Part shown: in pieces, positions 11,975 through 24,959 of the stretch
Numbering within the stretch: the stretch's first letter is position 1
Layout of the letters: each line of letters starts with the position of its first letter
Position numbers and translations under genes: made by a program
Assembly: GCF_963675165.1 (NCBI RefSeq)
Contig: NC_087377.1
Location: 13,078,198 to 13,142,197, forward strand
Direction of reading: 5' to 3'
DNA: 64,000 bases
Source: Halichondria panicea
Taxonomy: Eukaryota > Porifera > Demospongiae > Suberitida > Halichondriidae
Notes under the pieces: generated by a model
Databases searched by the model: none
Told to the model about the DNA's origin: nothing
Seen by the model: the letters and a program-made list of their open reading frames with translations, nothing else

Positions 11975-13869
11975 GTGGTGACGTTTTATATTGCTGCACC
12001 AGTTATTGGTAAGTACAGTAGTTATGGCTGTCCATCCCCATTCATTCAACTATCTTGTTTTTCATGTCTAGGTCAGGTGGAGTACATTAATTCAGATTTG
12101 AATTCTGCCGGCCGTAACTTTTCTTGTTCTAATGAAGTTGTCACATATACTTGCAGAGGGCAAGGAGGCACTCTCTTTGTAGATTCTCCACCATTGTTTA
12201 ATCATCCTTTCGGCAGTACCGGTCCTGTTCCAAACGCTCAAGTATTCCCCTCTGCTCCAAATGTTGTTCTTAATCTTATAAACAGATTTACAAACTTGTC
12301 GGGTACATATTATGATGTTAGTCTTCAAATCGGAGTATCGAGTGATGTGCGGATTAATGTTTCATGTTCTACGGATGTTCCTGGCCCTCTGAATGATTTT
12401 GTATTACCATTGATCCACGAGTGTGAGTTTCTCTAGTAATATGAGTAATTGTTAGCTGGTAATTCCGGGGGACAAAATTTTCGTGGTTGGAGCTCAGACA
12501 ATGAATATTTACCCACGAATGAAGCGACTGCCTACATTTACCTGCAGTGCAAGCAGCAACTACGAAAATATATTCCACGAAGTGACTAAATATTGCTCAA
12601 CCACGAATGTTTTGTCCCCGAAAATTGCCAGCTGTACGGTATTACATTATACCCGATAGAAGGTATTTTGAGGTTGCGTATTTACTAATGTACCACGAAA
12701 TTTATACCCACGAATTATTAATTTTGGTTGTCCACAAAAATCGGCAAAACCCTTTTTAATAGTATTCCGCAAAAGTTTATACCCTCTTGCTATACGGTAT
12801 TGCATTCTTAGAGTGCAATATGCATAAGTACTTGTCCCGAATTAGCCAGCTAGATTTAGTACCCCTGTTTCTTGTCCCGAAAGGAAAATTCAAATATCCA
12901 GGAAGGGTTATGCAGGCATGAAGGCATGAAGCACCGCGCAGTGCCGCAAATCTTTTACGGAAGCATAGATAATTTAGACAATAGAAGCCTATTTAGCTAT
13001 ATATACGAACAGAAGCATATGCATGAGGAGATGGAGCGACTTACTATGCATAATAATTATTGCGGACTCAATATCGTCTAACCACATTTCCATGTGCTGT
13101 ACATGTGCGGCTGATAACGCAGCTCTTAGCGGTTTAACATAGTTCCATCTCCTCCTCATGTGCTCCTGATACAAACGAGTGTGCAAGCGCACGCTTGCTA
13201 ATGCCTCTCGCTATGTTTTTGCTTTCGCTCAAAAGTATTAGAGTGTACGTTTTGCAATGGGCTTTGATTGTTTCACAAGAAAGGGGTATCCACAGTTAAT
13301 AGTGCATACTGATTGTGCCTGTAGCCAAGGCATAGTCAGTATAGTCTGTGAGATAAACGACAGAATTCAATCACAGAGAGTAGTATCTATAACAAGCAGT
13401 CTAAAAAGAGTTTAATCAATAAAAGCACCGCGGGTGCTGATGTCTCGGTGGAGATGCCAAGGCTACATAACATAAAGTTACTAATAGCTTTTATACACAT
13501 GATAAACAATTGCTGCATGCAAAAACTCAGGAATGGGTAATGATCGACCGTGATTGTTGTTAAAAACTATCGATGCCAAAAGTTCAAGTTTAAATTAATG
13601 GCTGCATTAGCAGAGCCTTTGCAGCTCTCTTCTCACTCTTGCAGCTACCAATAGCTAGCGTTCTAGTGCAGAGCTAACTACTAAGTAGAGTAGCAACACT
13701 CGGTAAACAAGTTTGGCTACGTGCTCTTCTGAAAAGGCTGTAATGGCTCCAAGTAGGCATAACTCGAGAACGAAGCATTATTTTGTAAATCCACGAATTA
13801 AAATCCAAGTGAACATGACTAGAAGCCTATAGAAACTCTTGATTCATCCTTGGAGCAGCTGTAGCAATC

Positions 13870-13902
<33 letters not shown>

Positions 13903-16900
13903 ACAAACACACTACCGTATACCTCGCTTGCGCATACGCACCGAGGCATAATCACAGAGAGTAGTATCTTATAACAAGCAGTCTAAAAAGAGTTTAATCA
14001 GAGAATTCAATCACAGAAAGTAGTATCTATAACAAGCTGTCTAAAAAGAGTTATAAAAAAAGGTTAGTTTGTGGCTTACCAGGACCTCAGAAGATTTTGC
14101 CAGGATCTGAGGTTCAAAATGGATTCTCTTACACGTGGTATTGAGCGCGCATGCGCATTACATCCAGGAATAAGGGGTGTGTTTGCAAGTTCAATATAAT
14201 GGCTACTAAAATAGCTAGCTTCTTTAGCAGCTCTTTCTGACTCTTGTAGCTAACAAAAAGCTAGCGCTTTAGTGCAAGGCTAACTCATAAGTTGAATAGA
14301 AAGTTTGTGCGAACAGATGATGCTATGAAAGATTCTGAAGAGACTGCAACAGCCTTCAATGTGAGTCAAACTAGCCATAACTCGAGAAAAAAGCTTTAGT
14401 TTGCTAATCCACGAATCGCTAGAAGCCTATAGAAGCTGTTAGTTTTCGTCGCATTGCATCGTTGAGCAGTTACAGCTGGAACAGACACACACACAAACAG
14501 ACACACACACAGTATAAGCTTTACCGTATCCCTCGTGCGGCTACGCCTCGAGGCATAACAAGAACTAGTTGATAGATTTAAGCCACATAATAGCTCTCAA
14601 AGTCTGAGACCTTAGTTGTTTAACCCTTTCCCGGCTTTAATTAAAACAAAATAATACAGAATAAATACATGTTTTTCTTTAAAAATCCATATCTTATGAA
14701 CCGTACATTGAAATCACTCGTAACTATTTCCTACAGGTAGCCCAGACCCCGGGGGTACCATGACATCATCATCGTTACCTAGCAACTGACCACCCCCAAC
14801 TAATTAGCGATTGTTTACAAACATTCACAATTATGTACACAAACAATATTATACGAAGGCACAAAGTGACTATAGACACTAAGTAAGTGTTCTCAATGTT
14901 CTCACGGTGACATAGTTCGATCAGGATCTGCCGAAACTTCTCTGCGAGGTCGTATCAGCAGACGCCCTTTTCCCGGGAAACGTTCTTCACCTACACACAC
15001 GTTTACAAGTTCAATGGTGGCTCATGATATCCACTGCTGTACTAACTAGCCTAAGCAAACCTATACTGAAGCTATCCTGAAGCTATCAGAATACAGTAGG
15101 TTGTACAAATGCTACTCTAGACTTACCAGATCCAGAAACTTGGTCCAGCTCCTTCAGGCTCCTCAGGCTCTTTATTTTTTAGCTTGAGGTAGCTTCCTAC
15201 CTAGCTACGATCCCAGTCACTGTCCTCTCACTCTACAAGGCCATAAGCATCGATATTCTCACTGTCTAGCAGCTCTAGAGCCCCACTGAGGTTGTACTAC
15301 AAAGATCTTGAAGTCATCATCAAACGGTCACTTTTCTTTCGACAGTACTGCACAAAGCGTACCTCAAAGCAAGATGTTGAAAATACCACGTGAAAGAGCA
15401 GCTCAATGCGCATGTGCTGGTACCTACAGCGTGCGCATAGCTCCAACACAGCCTGCACAGCAAATTTTTGAAAAATCTCGGTCCGCTGGACGACATATGT
15501 CGTCCAAAGCCGGGAAAGGGTTAAGCTTACTCCCACTATAACAATTTGCTGTTCTAAATTAATCCCCCTAAACCCACCACCTCATGTTTTCATGGACATT
15601 TTTTTTTTTTAATATGTTGTAGCTGGAAAACGGTCACTACAATAGAAAGCTAGAATTGTGATTGGTTTGTTGTCCCTGGCCCTGTTAGCTAGCTGACTCT
15701 GGGATCCATACAGGAGCAATACTTCTAGGCTTCTTTGCTGTGATCCTAGTCCACAGTGCATACCGTATATGCTCGATCAGAGGCCGATCTTGTATAAAGG
15801 CCACACTCAAATAGTAGCCTCCCTTGCTAACATTTAGTAGCCGCTCTCAAATAGTAGCCTCAGTGAACTTTGACTCTAGCATTTCTGTACGTGGCAGCCA
15901 AAAAAATTATTGATACTAGCAGCTAGCTACATGTACATAGCTACTAGGCAGCTTGTTAGTGTGCTACTTGACATTACCATTAGCTATAATAAGCTATTTC
16001 TGTCCTTCCCTGTATCAAGGGCGTATACAGAGAAGAGGGCATGCAACTCATTATGTGCCGTACGTACTCATCCGACTTCGTATCAAAGACCGGATATACA
16101 ATCCAGTATACGGACGGGAACAAATGGGCGGTGTTATTTACGGAGTTATAATTATGGGCGTGTACATCAGAGCTAGCTAGCTAGCTAGCTAGCTGCCTTG
16201 CATGCTAAAGCGCTAGCTAGTCTAGCTATTTTAGAGAAGTGTCATGACCAGTCCTAGTCCAGCCAGGTCCAAGACAACCCCTTCGAGAGGGAAGTTAAGT
16301 GCTGGGCGTATTGTTAAGAAGTACCAGAGACTCAGGAAGACAGGTAGGTTTCATCTTCTTGGCGTTGCAACTGTTGGATGGTTTGCCTTTGCCTTTGACA
16401 CTGCTAGTACGAGCCATACTGCTGCTGAGAACTAGTTCTATCCATGCTGCAATCGAGCTAGCTAGCTGCAGATATAAAAAAAGATCTTGATTTACCTTGT
16501 GCGGTCAAATGTTATGCGTAGGCGTTTTTGTGGGCAGTTCTAAAAATAGCTCAATACGAAGTCGGATGATTCTGAGAATAGGGTGAGTTGCATGCCCTCT
16601 TCTCGCCCTTGCCTGTATGCAATGCATCTAAAAAAAAAAAAAAAAAGACTCCCTCATGGCAGAGTTCAAGTTTATGCAGGTGAAAAGAACTTTTGATGAC
16701 AAACTAATGGTTGTTGAATTAGCTGGAGCTAATAAACGCTGCTCTTGAACAGTGGCCTCTCTCGAATTGTAGCCAGCCGCCTCTTCTAGCAAAAGAAACA
16801 TTTAGTAGCCGCGGCTCCTGATCAAGCATATACGGCAGGGTTCAGCCCACACTGATTGGGGGTGGTTAGATCCGACCATGCACCGTTCTCTTCAATCCGA

Positions 16901-19900
16901 CCACCACTTACCTCTCTCCGACCAGTTGCTAATCTACTTTTGCTTATAGCATGCTCAGTAGGAGGCCACACTACACACGTGGCTGAATCTCCACGATCTA
17001 GGAGTGATAATTATGAATACATGTAGATCTAGTTCAGATAAGACTTGATGACAGTGAATCTAGCATGCAGTGGTGATGCATGGATCTGAGACTATGCAAG
17101 CCTCCTCAAAGAAGACAGCAGCCATCTGGTGCAAGCTAATGCACTGATTCTGCATGCTGCTATTAGTATCAGCAACTGATGCAGAATCAGTGCATGAGCT
17201 TCTATGACTCAAAGTAAGGCCACTCCAAGTGATACTCTGGTTTCTGGTCCACCGCCCGCATCAGATTTTATTCTTGGATTTCTATCTCATTATTGGATTT
17301 CTATCTCATTATTTCTACTACGCATGCGCATAATGGTCCATGTGGTACAAAATAGTGTGATAATGATATTCATTTGCAAAATAATGAGATTCATAAGGTA
17401 AACTTGATAAAGAAAAGCCGCCCGCCCGCATGCAATTAGAAAAACTTCAGGACCAGAAACCAGAGTATCACTTGGAGTGGCCTAAGCAAAAAGTAAGCAA
17501 GGAAAGAAGAGCATTGGCTAAAATAAGTATAGCCTATGTAGGCCATAGGATTTTTTTGTGTGTTGTTGTATGCTTTTTGTGTTGTATGCCAGAAGCACAT
17601 TACAGAAGGAGCGTCTAACTGTGCATGGGTTCGGAAATCGCATCTCGTGTGCTTTCCTAAACGCCGCATTGCCTTATAAGAAAAGTGTGTAAGTACTGTG
17701 TACATAAATTACAGACCGCGGTCAGCCTGTGAATATCATTATAAACGGATTTTGTATGTAGTGCAGCAGCAGGAGAGCTAGGTTGAGCCAGAAAGAGCTA
17801 AAATGAATAGCTAGATCTTTGATGGATGTTGGTATATATCATGGAAGAGACTGTCATCGGTGAGGTACAGAAAGTTCTAAAATAGGAGCATATCCAGTCA
17901 CTTTGTACAGAGAAAGTTTGCTAGACTTAGACTAACACATACTAGGCGTTTTGTTTTTGCAGTAGGGGGGGTTCTTAGAAGAGAGACAGGCCTATAGCTA
18001 GCTAGCTAGCTGTAGCTTTTCACTTTTATTGACCTATGCTTGGTAAAAGTGCACCGTCAGCTCAATTAGCATTCGCCCGCAGACCCACTTAGTGGTTTTG
18101 CATATAAGGTCATGCTTTGCAAACTTCCATGAGATGCAATTCCCGAGGTGAGACGCTCCTTCTGTAATGTGCTCCTGGTGCCACTAAAACCCTGTTCTCA
18201 AATGTTTCAGCATCTGGTTTAGTTTTATTGTTCCTGAGTTTCTGTGCTAGGACAGTTACGTCATACATGATAACACCACTACATGCACTGTATTATATCA
18301 TTCTTCTGGTTTCTTTGTAATCATGTCCCCAGCCGAGGGTTTGCACTTTAATGCTGTTCTGTCGTAAGTTTGCAGTTATTTATGTGTTATAGTGATGTTA
18401 GTGATGTCTTGTTTTCTTCAGGACCATGCGGAGACTATATTTATCAACTATCGCTAATTAGATCTATGACGAGTAATTCACATATACATACTAGACATGC
18501 CTCGCGCAGAGTTGTATTTAAGTATAATTTTAAGAGAAAATTAATAGAACAACAGCAAATTGTTATACCTCGAGGCGTAGCCGCACGAGGGATATGGTAA
18601 AGCTGTCTGTGTGTGTATTCCAGCTGTAAGTTATGGCTATTTGACTCACATTGAAGGCCTCTTCAGAATCTTTCATAGCATCATCTGTTCGCACAATTTT
18701 CTATTCAACATAAAAAATTATAAGTTAGCCTTGCACTAAAGCGCTAGCTTTTTGTTAGCTACAAGAGTCAGAAAGAGCTGCTAAAGAAGCTAGTAGCTAT
18801 TCTTATAATTTCTTGTAACTTGCTGACACACCCTTTATTCCTGCGCATGCGCTCATTACCACGTGTGAGAGAATCCATTTTCAGAAATCAATGGTCTTGG
18901 TAAGCCACCAAACACTTGTACAATGATACCAGAATACAGTAGATGTGTGCACACAAGATATTGTGTACACAAGATATTGTGTACACAAGATATGTACTAG
19001 TTAATGCACTGTTGCAAGTGCTCTATGGATATTATTGGCCAAGTGGAAGTTCGAGAAGCTCATGTACATGATGCTTCGAGAACTTAGCAATACTAGCCTT
19101 TACTCGAGAATAAAGCCTTTGTTAGCAAGATAGCATTGCTAGAAGCTTATAGAATCAACTTAGCTGTACTCTCATTGCAACCATGGAGCAGTTGTAGTTA
19201 TTATAAAATTCGATGGCTTAAAAATCAATTATTTTAACCACCAACCGTGCTCTAACTACCCCAGCCATGCTCTAACTACCAAACTGTTCCAAAAATGCCA
19301 ACCACAGAATAATAGAGCACGGTCTGTGGTTACTACAGTTGTAGATCCTAGTCTATGGCATTTGTTACCCGAGACGCGCGTGGGCGGCCACGGGTATAGT
19401 AGTATGTTGGTTTGTTTGTCTGTTTGTTTGTCGCGAGTATATCTACTCACCTGGATGCCACAGCGCTGCGTTTACAGCATGGATAGCCTTCACACAACAA
19501 TATCTTGGTTTAAGTAGTGGCAGATTTTGATGTTAAAGCTTCTTTGTCGAGCAAAAGCTAAGAAGCTTGAACAAGCTTGTGACTGGGTCTGCTTACCTGG
19601 ATGATCTAGCACTGCGTTTACAGCATGGGTAGCCTCCACACAACAAGTTAATACTTTTGATAGTGGCAGCTTTTAGTGTTAATGCTTTGTTGTCTAATAA
19701 AAGCGAGCAAAATTTAGCTTGAACAGAACTTGTAAACTTCGCACTACCAGACCGCATCTTAAGTGGGTGCGTAGGTGTAGTGGTAAAAATGATATCAGCA
19801 TACACACACGTGTGGTTTGTACCTCCAGCCCACATTTAATTTTATTCATGGCTAACAGTTTACATAACTACAAGTGTTAGTGACGGATTCAGTCCGAGAT

Positions 19901-21914
19901 ATAGAATGGAATGTGCGTGGGAGTTGCATACTCCTCTTCATACACTCCTGTTAAAACTAATAACTTATTGTGTGAAGACTATTCATGATGTAGACGCAGT
20001 GCTGTGGCATCCAGGTGAGCAAGCTCAGATCTGACAAACACAACTATACCTGCTGGCCGTGCAAGTCCAAACGACTACTATACCCGTGGCGGCTCACGCG
20101 CCTCGGATAATGATACTAATTACGTAAAACATGCAACAAAGTGATTCCCGAAATCCTTCCGTGCAACGGTAGAGGGCAGCGGTGCCTGACTACTCAACCA
20201 CGATGAGTAATTGTGATCCTTCATATAATTATACAGCACGAGTGGAACCACCATCCGATGTGAGGAGTTTTTACACTGTTAAGTGTGCTGAGCTTATAGC
20301 AAGTCGATCAGTTCGTGTCTGGTGGACCCCACCTGCGAACTCCCAATTTGACATTGATTATTATCTTGTAAGAGTTTACAGGAACAGAGTGTTGTACACA
20401 ACTATAACGTCTACTAACAATAGTCTGAATGTTAGCATTCCATTTGGAGCAATAAGTGCTGATGTTAGAAGTGTTTCCACTTGCGGCACTATCAGTGCTG
20501 CAGGAGCATCAACAGACGAATCAGTTAATGAAGGATGTCCAGGTTTGTTTGAAACAAATCCTCATGCATGAATCTAATTATCTTTGTTCCCTTTTGTAGA
20601 GTTTTATTTTGGTTTTTTGGTTCCAACACTAATCGGTTTTCTCCTCATCGTCACTGTTATCATACTGGTTATGTTTCTTGTGATAGCAAAGAGGAAGGTG
20701 AGCATAATAATTATTATAATAATAATAATAATTTATACATAAATTGTGTATGCGTGTACTGCCTTGATGTTAAATATCGACAGTTCACGCATGTGTACTT
20801 AGCCTTATTTTGCTCCTCTTGCAGATATCACTCTTGCAAGTAAATGATGAAAAGGTGTGTATGTATGTATATCTATTGATATGCATGTAACAATGTTGGC
20901 TGTATCAAAATGGTAGTATATATATATATATATATACAGTAGACTCTCGCTATTCCGGCTCTCTGAAGTACGGCCACCTCGATATACAGTAGACTCTCGC
21001 TATTCCGGCTCTCTGAAGTACGGCCACCTCGATATACCGGCCATTTGGTTTGGCACGGAATGCTAGCTATATGTTTACTGCACAAAACTCACCCTGAAGT
21101 ACGGCCACTCGCTATTCCGTTTACTGGCTGTCCCAAACACATGCTAGCTATATGTTTACTGCACAAAACTCACCCTGAAGTACGGCCACTCGCTATTCCG
21201 TTTACCGGCCAGTGCTGGCTGTCCCAAACAAGGTTTTCAATGTAATTTTATACGTATATTACGGCCGGATATGACGTTTTGGGTGTGGTTTAGCAAATAA
21301 AATTGGATTACACTATATTGGATTACAAATTGGATTAGAATAGAGAACAGAATGATTCATTATCCTTTATTATCCTCGAGACAAGAACCGCAAAAGTAGT
21401 CATTAGAGATTCAAGGTAAGGTCGTTTTTAAGCCGCGGCTATTTTCTGAGCTACAGCCACCTCGCTATTCCGGCCAAGCTGCATGGTCCCAAGGGTGACC
21501 GGATTAACGAGAGTCTACTGTAATGATAATAACCTTTGCATAATTATGTTAAATCAGCTGTGGATTTTCTAAGAGTATGTAGTAGTAATTAGGCCTTGAT
21601 AAATAATTATTATGCTTTTTTTCACCCATTATTCTATTCTTTAATTCTTGAAAATGTGCCTATTATTCACATAAAAAATCCGATTATTCTCATAAAAGTG
21701 CAAAAAAATGCGACATATTAATTATAGACATGGACATTGATGCCTATTATTCCCAATATTGTTTAGATGCCTATTATGCTTAAATTATTACGAGCATAAT
21801 TTATCAGGGCCTAGTAGTAATTTATAATTTCATATTAATTTTGTCTCACTACTTTTATGTTTGATATTTCCCCAGGGCGAAGCTCTTGAACCACATCGAC
21901 AGTCATCGCAATAA
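11975..21914 (+). CDS. Receptor gene C (partial model): Ig-like, FN3, membrane helix, short tail
   Basis: Third receptor of the cluster. Supported exons: a short one at about 11975-12009, Ig-like 12073-12421 (CSNEVVTYTC then DVRINVSC), FN3-like about 20233-20542 (WWTPPANSQFDIDYYLVRVY), membrane helix 20600-20697 (EFYFGFLVPTLIGFLL.. ending AKRK), a 30-base tail exon 20825-20854, and a last exon 21876-21914 ending in TAA. Phases match across each join (phase 1 up to the helix exon, phase 0 after). The Ig domain resembles those of genes A and B in its CxxEVVTYTC core and spacing. No sushi exon and no clear signal exon were found, so the 5' end is missing or hidden. The tail (about 22 residues) has no tyrosine. 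The 7.8 kb intron between Ig and FN3 is full of mobile elements; joining the two halves into one gene is inference. Confidence 0.6.
12455..12641. mobile_element. MITE, GTATAGCGG-related family
   Basis: Left end AGCTGGTAATTCCGGGGGAC and right end GTCCCCGAAAATTGCCAGCT are inverted, about 190 bases apart, ending in GTACGGTA. It lies 30 bases after the Ig exon of receptor gene C, inside its long intron. A diverged second copy follows at about 12660-12800 (ends CTTGCTATACGGTA). Confidence 0.7.
12802..13420. other. Intronic stretch, one internal inverted pair
   Basis: No exon recognised. GCATGAGGAGATGGAGCGAC (13022) and its approximate complement near 13143 pair, suggesting a small foldback of about 120 bases. 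Confidence 0.35.
13420..13951 (-). mobile_element. Hairpin-ended dispersed element, subtype 2
   Basis: Ends with ACCGTATACCTCGCTTGCG and hairpin ending CCGAGGCATAAT, preceded by a CA microsatellite. The far end carries TCTCGGTGGAGATGCCAAGG, shared in reverse with 46357-46905. The body resembles subtype 1 (lines such as GCATAACTCGAGAACGAAGC) but the terminal hairpin sequence is different. Confidence 0.65.
14064..14559 (-). mobile_element. Hairpin-ended dispersed element, subtype 1
   Basis: Starts GTGGCTTACCAGGACCTCAG and ends CCTCGTGCGGCTACGCCTCG plus AGGCATAA; near full-length copy of 7606-8150 in reverse. Confidence 0.7.
14624..15520. mobile_element. piggyBac-type non-autonomous element, TTAA target
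   Basis: 897 bp flanked on both sides by TTAA (14620-14623, 15521-15524). Terminal inverted repeats CCCTTTCCCGGCTTT and AAAGCCGGGAAAGGG. A perfect palindrome GGACGACATATGTCGTCC sits just inside the right end (15487-15504). TTAA duplication with CCC/GGG termini is the signature of piggyBac elements. No transposase is encoded; the autonomous partner need not be the piggyBac gene at 62.5 kb, whose ends were not found. Confidence 0.85.
15762..16838. mobile_element. TIR element with nested inverted repeat
   Basis: Outer ends TACCGTATATGCTCGATCAG and CTGATCAAGCATATACGG... are inverted. Inside, a second inverted pair (AGAAGAGGGCATGCAACTCA near 16032 and its complement near 16590) encloses about 0.55 kb including a GCTA microsatellite (16165-16193). 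Two layers of terminal repeat suggest one element inside another. No transposase recognised. Confidence 0.55.
16839..17213. other. Intronic stretch with a short foldback
   Basis: No gene. GCACTGATTCTGCATG (17140) and its reverse complement near 17180 form a foldback: AATGCACTGATTCTGCAT and ATGCAGAATCAGTGCAT. Confidence 0.4.
17217..17484. mobile_element. MITE with AGGCCACTCCAAGTGATACT ends
   Basis: Inverted ends of at least 34 bases (GGCCACTCCAAGTGATACTC and GAGTATCACTTGGAGTGGCC continue into GGTTTCTGGTCC). Flanked by TAA on each side, so the target duplication is TA or TAA. About 270 bp. A related end lies at 7213. Confidence 0.8.
17485..18564. other. Intronic stretch, nothing recognised
   Basis: No exon or paired ends; simple AGCTAGCTAGCT run at 17995-18015. 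Confidence 0.4.
18565..18925 (+). mobile_element. Hairpin-ended dispersed element, subtype 1 (shortened)
   Basis: Starts CCTCGAGGCGTAGCCGCACG then ATATGGTAAAGCTGTCTGTG; the middle is deleted relative to 7606-8150; ends near CTTGGTAAGCCACC. Confidence 0.6.
19362..20110. mobile_element. TIR element, about 0.75 kb
   Basis: Left GGCGGCCACGGGTATAGTAGT and right ACTATACCCGTGGCGGCTCACG are inverted. It contains two copies of a CACCTGGATG..CAGCATGG..CACACAAC block (19447 and 19605). The same block, as GCTCACCTGGCTGCCATAAT, opens intron 6 of receptor gene B near 43647. It ends about 120 bases before the FN3 exon of gene C. Confidence 0.55.
20937..21520. mobile_element. CAGTAGAC-family MITE with duplicated left end
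   Basis: 584 bp between TA repeats, inside the last long intron of receptor gene C. The first 50 bases are present twice in tandem (20937-20986, 20987-21036), and an inner block of about 82 bases (GCTAGCTATATGTTTACTGC..) is also doubled (about 21060 and 21142). Right end AACGAGAGTCTACTG. Confidence 0.85.
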
Positions 21915-22469
21915 GGTAAATAATTATTATCTTTAATTCATCGACCCTACATGTAAGACTCCACACTGTATGCCAATACAATAATTGTTCGTTCTCGCTG
22001 TAGATTGTAAGAAGAATCTTTCAAGTCTGCAAGACTTAGTACACTGTTTAAGTATAACGGACTGTAGAGAATAACAGACTGTAGAGAGACTAATGTATTA
22101 TAATTATAGGTGCTGTGTTAATGATGATAATATCTGTGCAAGCTTCGTTTCCCTCAAATAATGGCAATATGTATATACACGCTTCTCCAAAACCGGCCAT
22201 GCAGCTAATTGCATGGAGCACAGCATATCTGACCGAGAGTCTACTGCCTCTACACTAATATGCCACACATACATAATACTTAAAAGGCACTTGTACCATG
22301 ATGTGCTCCGACACTAAGGAATATCCATTGAAACCTCCACGGGTACAAATCCCATCCATGTACCCTGCTATAGGCGTACATTCATGTACCCTAGGGTATA
22401 CATTGGCTGTGGTCAGCCTAAAGCCCACCCTCCACCCCATTCTTTTATAGATCACTACTGTGACACACT
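21915..22469. other. 3' flank of receptor gene C
   Basis: No gene seen. A small tandem GGACTGTAGAGA/AGACTGTAGAGA lies at 22061-22090. Confidence 0.4.
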
Positions 22470-22960
22470 AGGATCACATTGTGAAGATAAATTCTTCAGT
22501 TTCCAATCAGATTCACTAAAACTACTGGACCACATTGGAAGTGGGTTGTAAATGTGGTTTGTCAAGTGCAAGCACACGCACACAAAATGCATGTGCACAC
22601 AGTGCATGCACGGCAGGGATCAAACTACTACTCGGTATAAGTTATAAATGGCCATTCTATGTAGCACTTAATAACCAAGTCAATGTACTTTGCTGTTTTG
22701 ACTCCACAGCAGGGAAAGAGAAAAGTTGACATAGAGTAATTCATTGTAAAGACAACGGACTTAGAGCTTGTCAGTGGTATAAACTTACTTCTCTAGAGTA
22801 CCTCCCAGCCCCTGAGTGATCGCTAGTGGATAGGATAGCTAGAAACAGTTAAAATACAACACAGAACGATCAACCACGAAAATATTTGCGAGCGCGAATT
22901 CAACCTTTTACACAGGGCGGCCCGGTCGTTTCCAATCCCTCTTACTGTTCTATTTATGAT
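22470..22960 (+). repeat. Truncated copy of the repeats at 8994-9130 and 33061-33826
   Basis: First part (22470-22625) matches 8994-9130 inverted; second part (22650-22960, AAAGTTGACATAGAGTAATTC, GACAACGGACTTAGAGCTTG) matches the right half of the TIR element at 33061-33826 and ends with its terminal sequence CGTTTCCAATCCCTCTT. Confidence 0.65.
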
Positions 22961-23158
22961 TTATGATGAAACCCTAATGAACAGTATACCCCCAATGAAA
23001 AAGTATACCTCCTATTATGAAAAAAGTATACCATACTTCAATTTGGCACTAATATAGCGCCATACGAAAAAAAAGTATAATTTGTCTTTGTCATTCTCGA
23101 TGTTTTAGAGCAACCCCATTAATCTTGAGTTGCTGGCTAATCATAGAAAATAATGGGG

Positions 23159-23283
23159 ACCCTTGGGACCATGCAACTTGGCCGGAATAGCGAGGTGGCT
23201 GTATATATAGCTCAAGAAATAGCCGCGGCTTAAAAACGACCTTACCTCGAATCTAATGACTAATAATTTTGTGGTTCTTGTCT
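23159..23283 (-). mobile_element. Right-end fragment of CAGTAGAC-family MITE
   Basis: CCTTGGGACCATGCAACTTG to GTGGTTCTTGTCTC matches the inner right part of 20937-21520 and 29945-30372 in reverse; both termini are missing. Confidence 0.7.
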
Positions 23284-23289
23284 CTTTTT

Positions 23290-24950
23290 TATGAAAGATT
23301 TAGCAATTATACATAATTATACACAAATACACAAATAGCTACAAAGCTAGGGTGAAGTGAGTCCTATAACATACGTTTTAATAGTTACAACATGTCAACT
23401 AGATGTGAATACAGATGAGACTTAAATGAACTTATACTAGTACAGTCTACTAAAGTAAAGTCCTTGTGGCTAACCATAATTATTGTGACGCCCATGAGAA
23501 AACTGAAGTAGCCGAATAGCCGCGGTTAACGCAAATTTGTGTCATTAAGGAACTCTACTCTTATTTAATTTGTGGTAAGCTACAACCTTCCTGAGCTCCA
23601 CATCTTTGCAAGGCTTCTCTCGAAGGTTAACAGAAGCCATACCAAGTCCGATTGCCATAGGTTAGCAATCAAAAATTTGCTTAAAATTTCGTATGAAATT
23701 TGTATTTATATAAATTCAATATCAATCTCAAAAATGAACATACATTATAATAAATACAATTACAATAATTAATTCTATGGTGCAACAATAACAAAGAGGC
23801 CTCTGTACACAGGGGATGAGGTATCCTGGATAGTAGTCACAGTGAGTAGAACTTCTCAGAACCATAAGATGGTGGTGGTTCCATGGCAGATAGCAGTGAC
23901 GATTGTTTCACAGACCTGCATGAGGAAGAAAGAGTATTACCAACCAAGCAGATCACCTCTAGAATCAATGGTTCTTACACACAAGTAGCACAGAACCTGA
24001 CAAACACCAGCCAACAAGCCAGCCATAAACAATTGAATTTTAAATGTAACCTTGGGGTGGTGCCTAAAAGATCAAAAGATTATCATGCAATCAATACACA
24101 CACTAAATTGAATAATAACATTCAGCCACATAATTATAATTGAATTGCTATAATAGACAGCAGACTAAAAATTGGGTAGATACATGTAACACAGCACTAA
24201 CTCACAAGCCAACAAACCTAAAGAAGTATACTGAGAACAGCCATACACAAAGTACAGTACATCTCATACAAGGGTGACAAAAAAATAATTATGAATCATG
24301 CAACCTTAGAACTCATAGGCACATATAAAGCAATTGTGATCCTACAATAAACTGGGAGTTTATAAAAAGATTCAACTTTGGGCACAAAAGAGTTACAATG
24401 CATATCACAGGCAAACACACAAGCCAACTAATGACAAATTATGACCTAATCCTAGCTGGGGAGCATAACACAACCAACAAGCCTATTATGTTGGGAAGAA
24501 AATGTCCTTACACAAGTAAACAGTACACTCATAAGCCCAACAGCCTTTGCTTTCCCCTGAAAAGGTCAGAACATTATTATGCAATCAACCTCTGTACAAG
24601 TCATGTACAGTGAGCCTAATAGTAGTGAGCCTAATTGAGTAGTAGACTAATTGAATTGTAACCTTGGAAGCAAGCAGAAACTTCACACAAGCCTAGGCAT
24701 AAGAATTAACTTTTGGCAGCACTGATAATGTAAATTGTTAGCAGCATAAAGTATCATGCCACAGGCACACACAGGGGGCACACACGCACGCACGGGCGGG
24801 CACGCACACACACACATGCACGCACACACGCACACACACGCGGGCACCAATAGTGAATACACATGCAGCTATTAACAGAATACATTGTGGATGAGACCAA
24901 CAGATAGCTAAGCATAACACCTTTACATTGCAACACTGCTGAGCGTACAT
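23290..24950. other. Non-coding stretch with CA-rich and imperfect tandem repeats
   Basis: No exon supported. ATCAAAAGATTATCATGCAA (24070) and GGTCAGAACATTATTATGCA (24562) and several CAAGCCAACAA strings suggest old tandem duplication. CA/CG microsatellite at 24765-24845. Confidence 0.4.
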
Positions 24951-24959
24951 ATATAGGCT

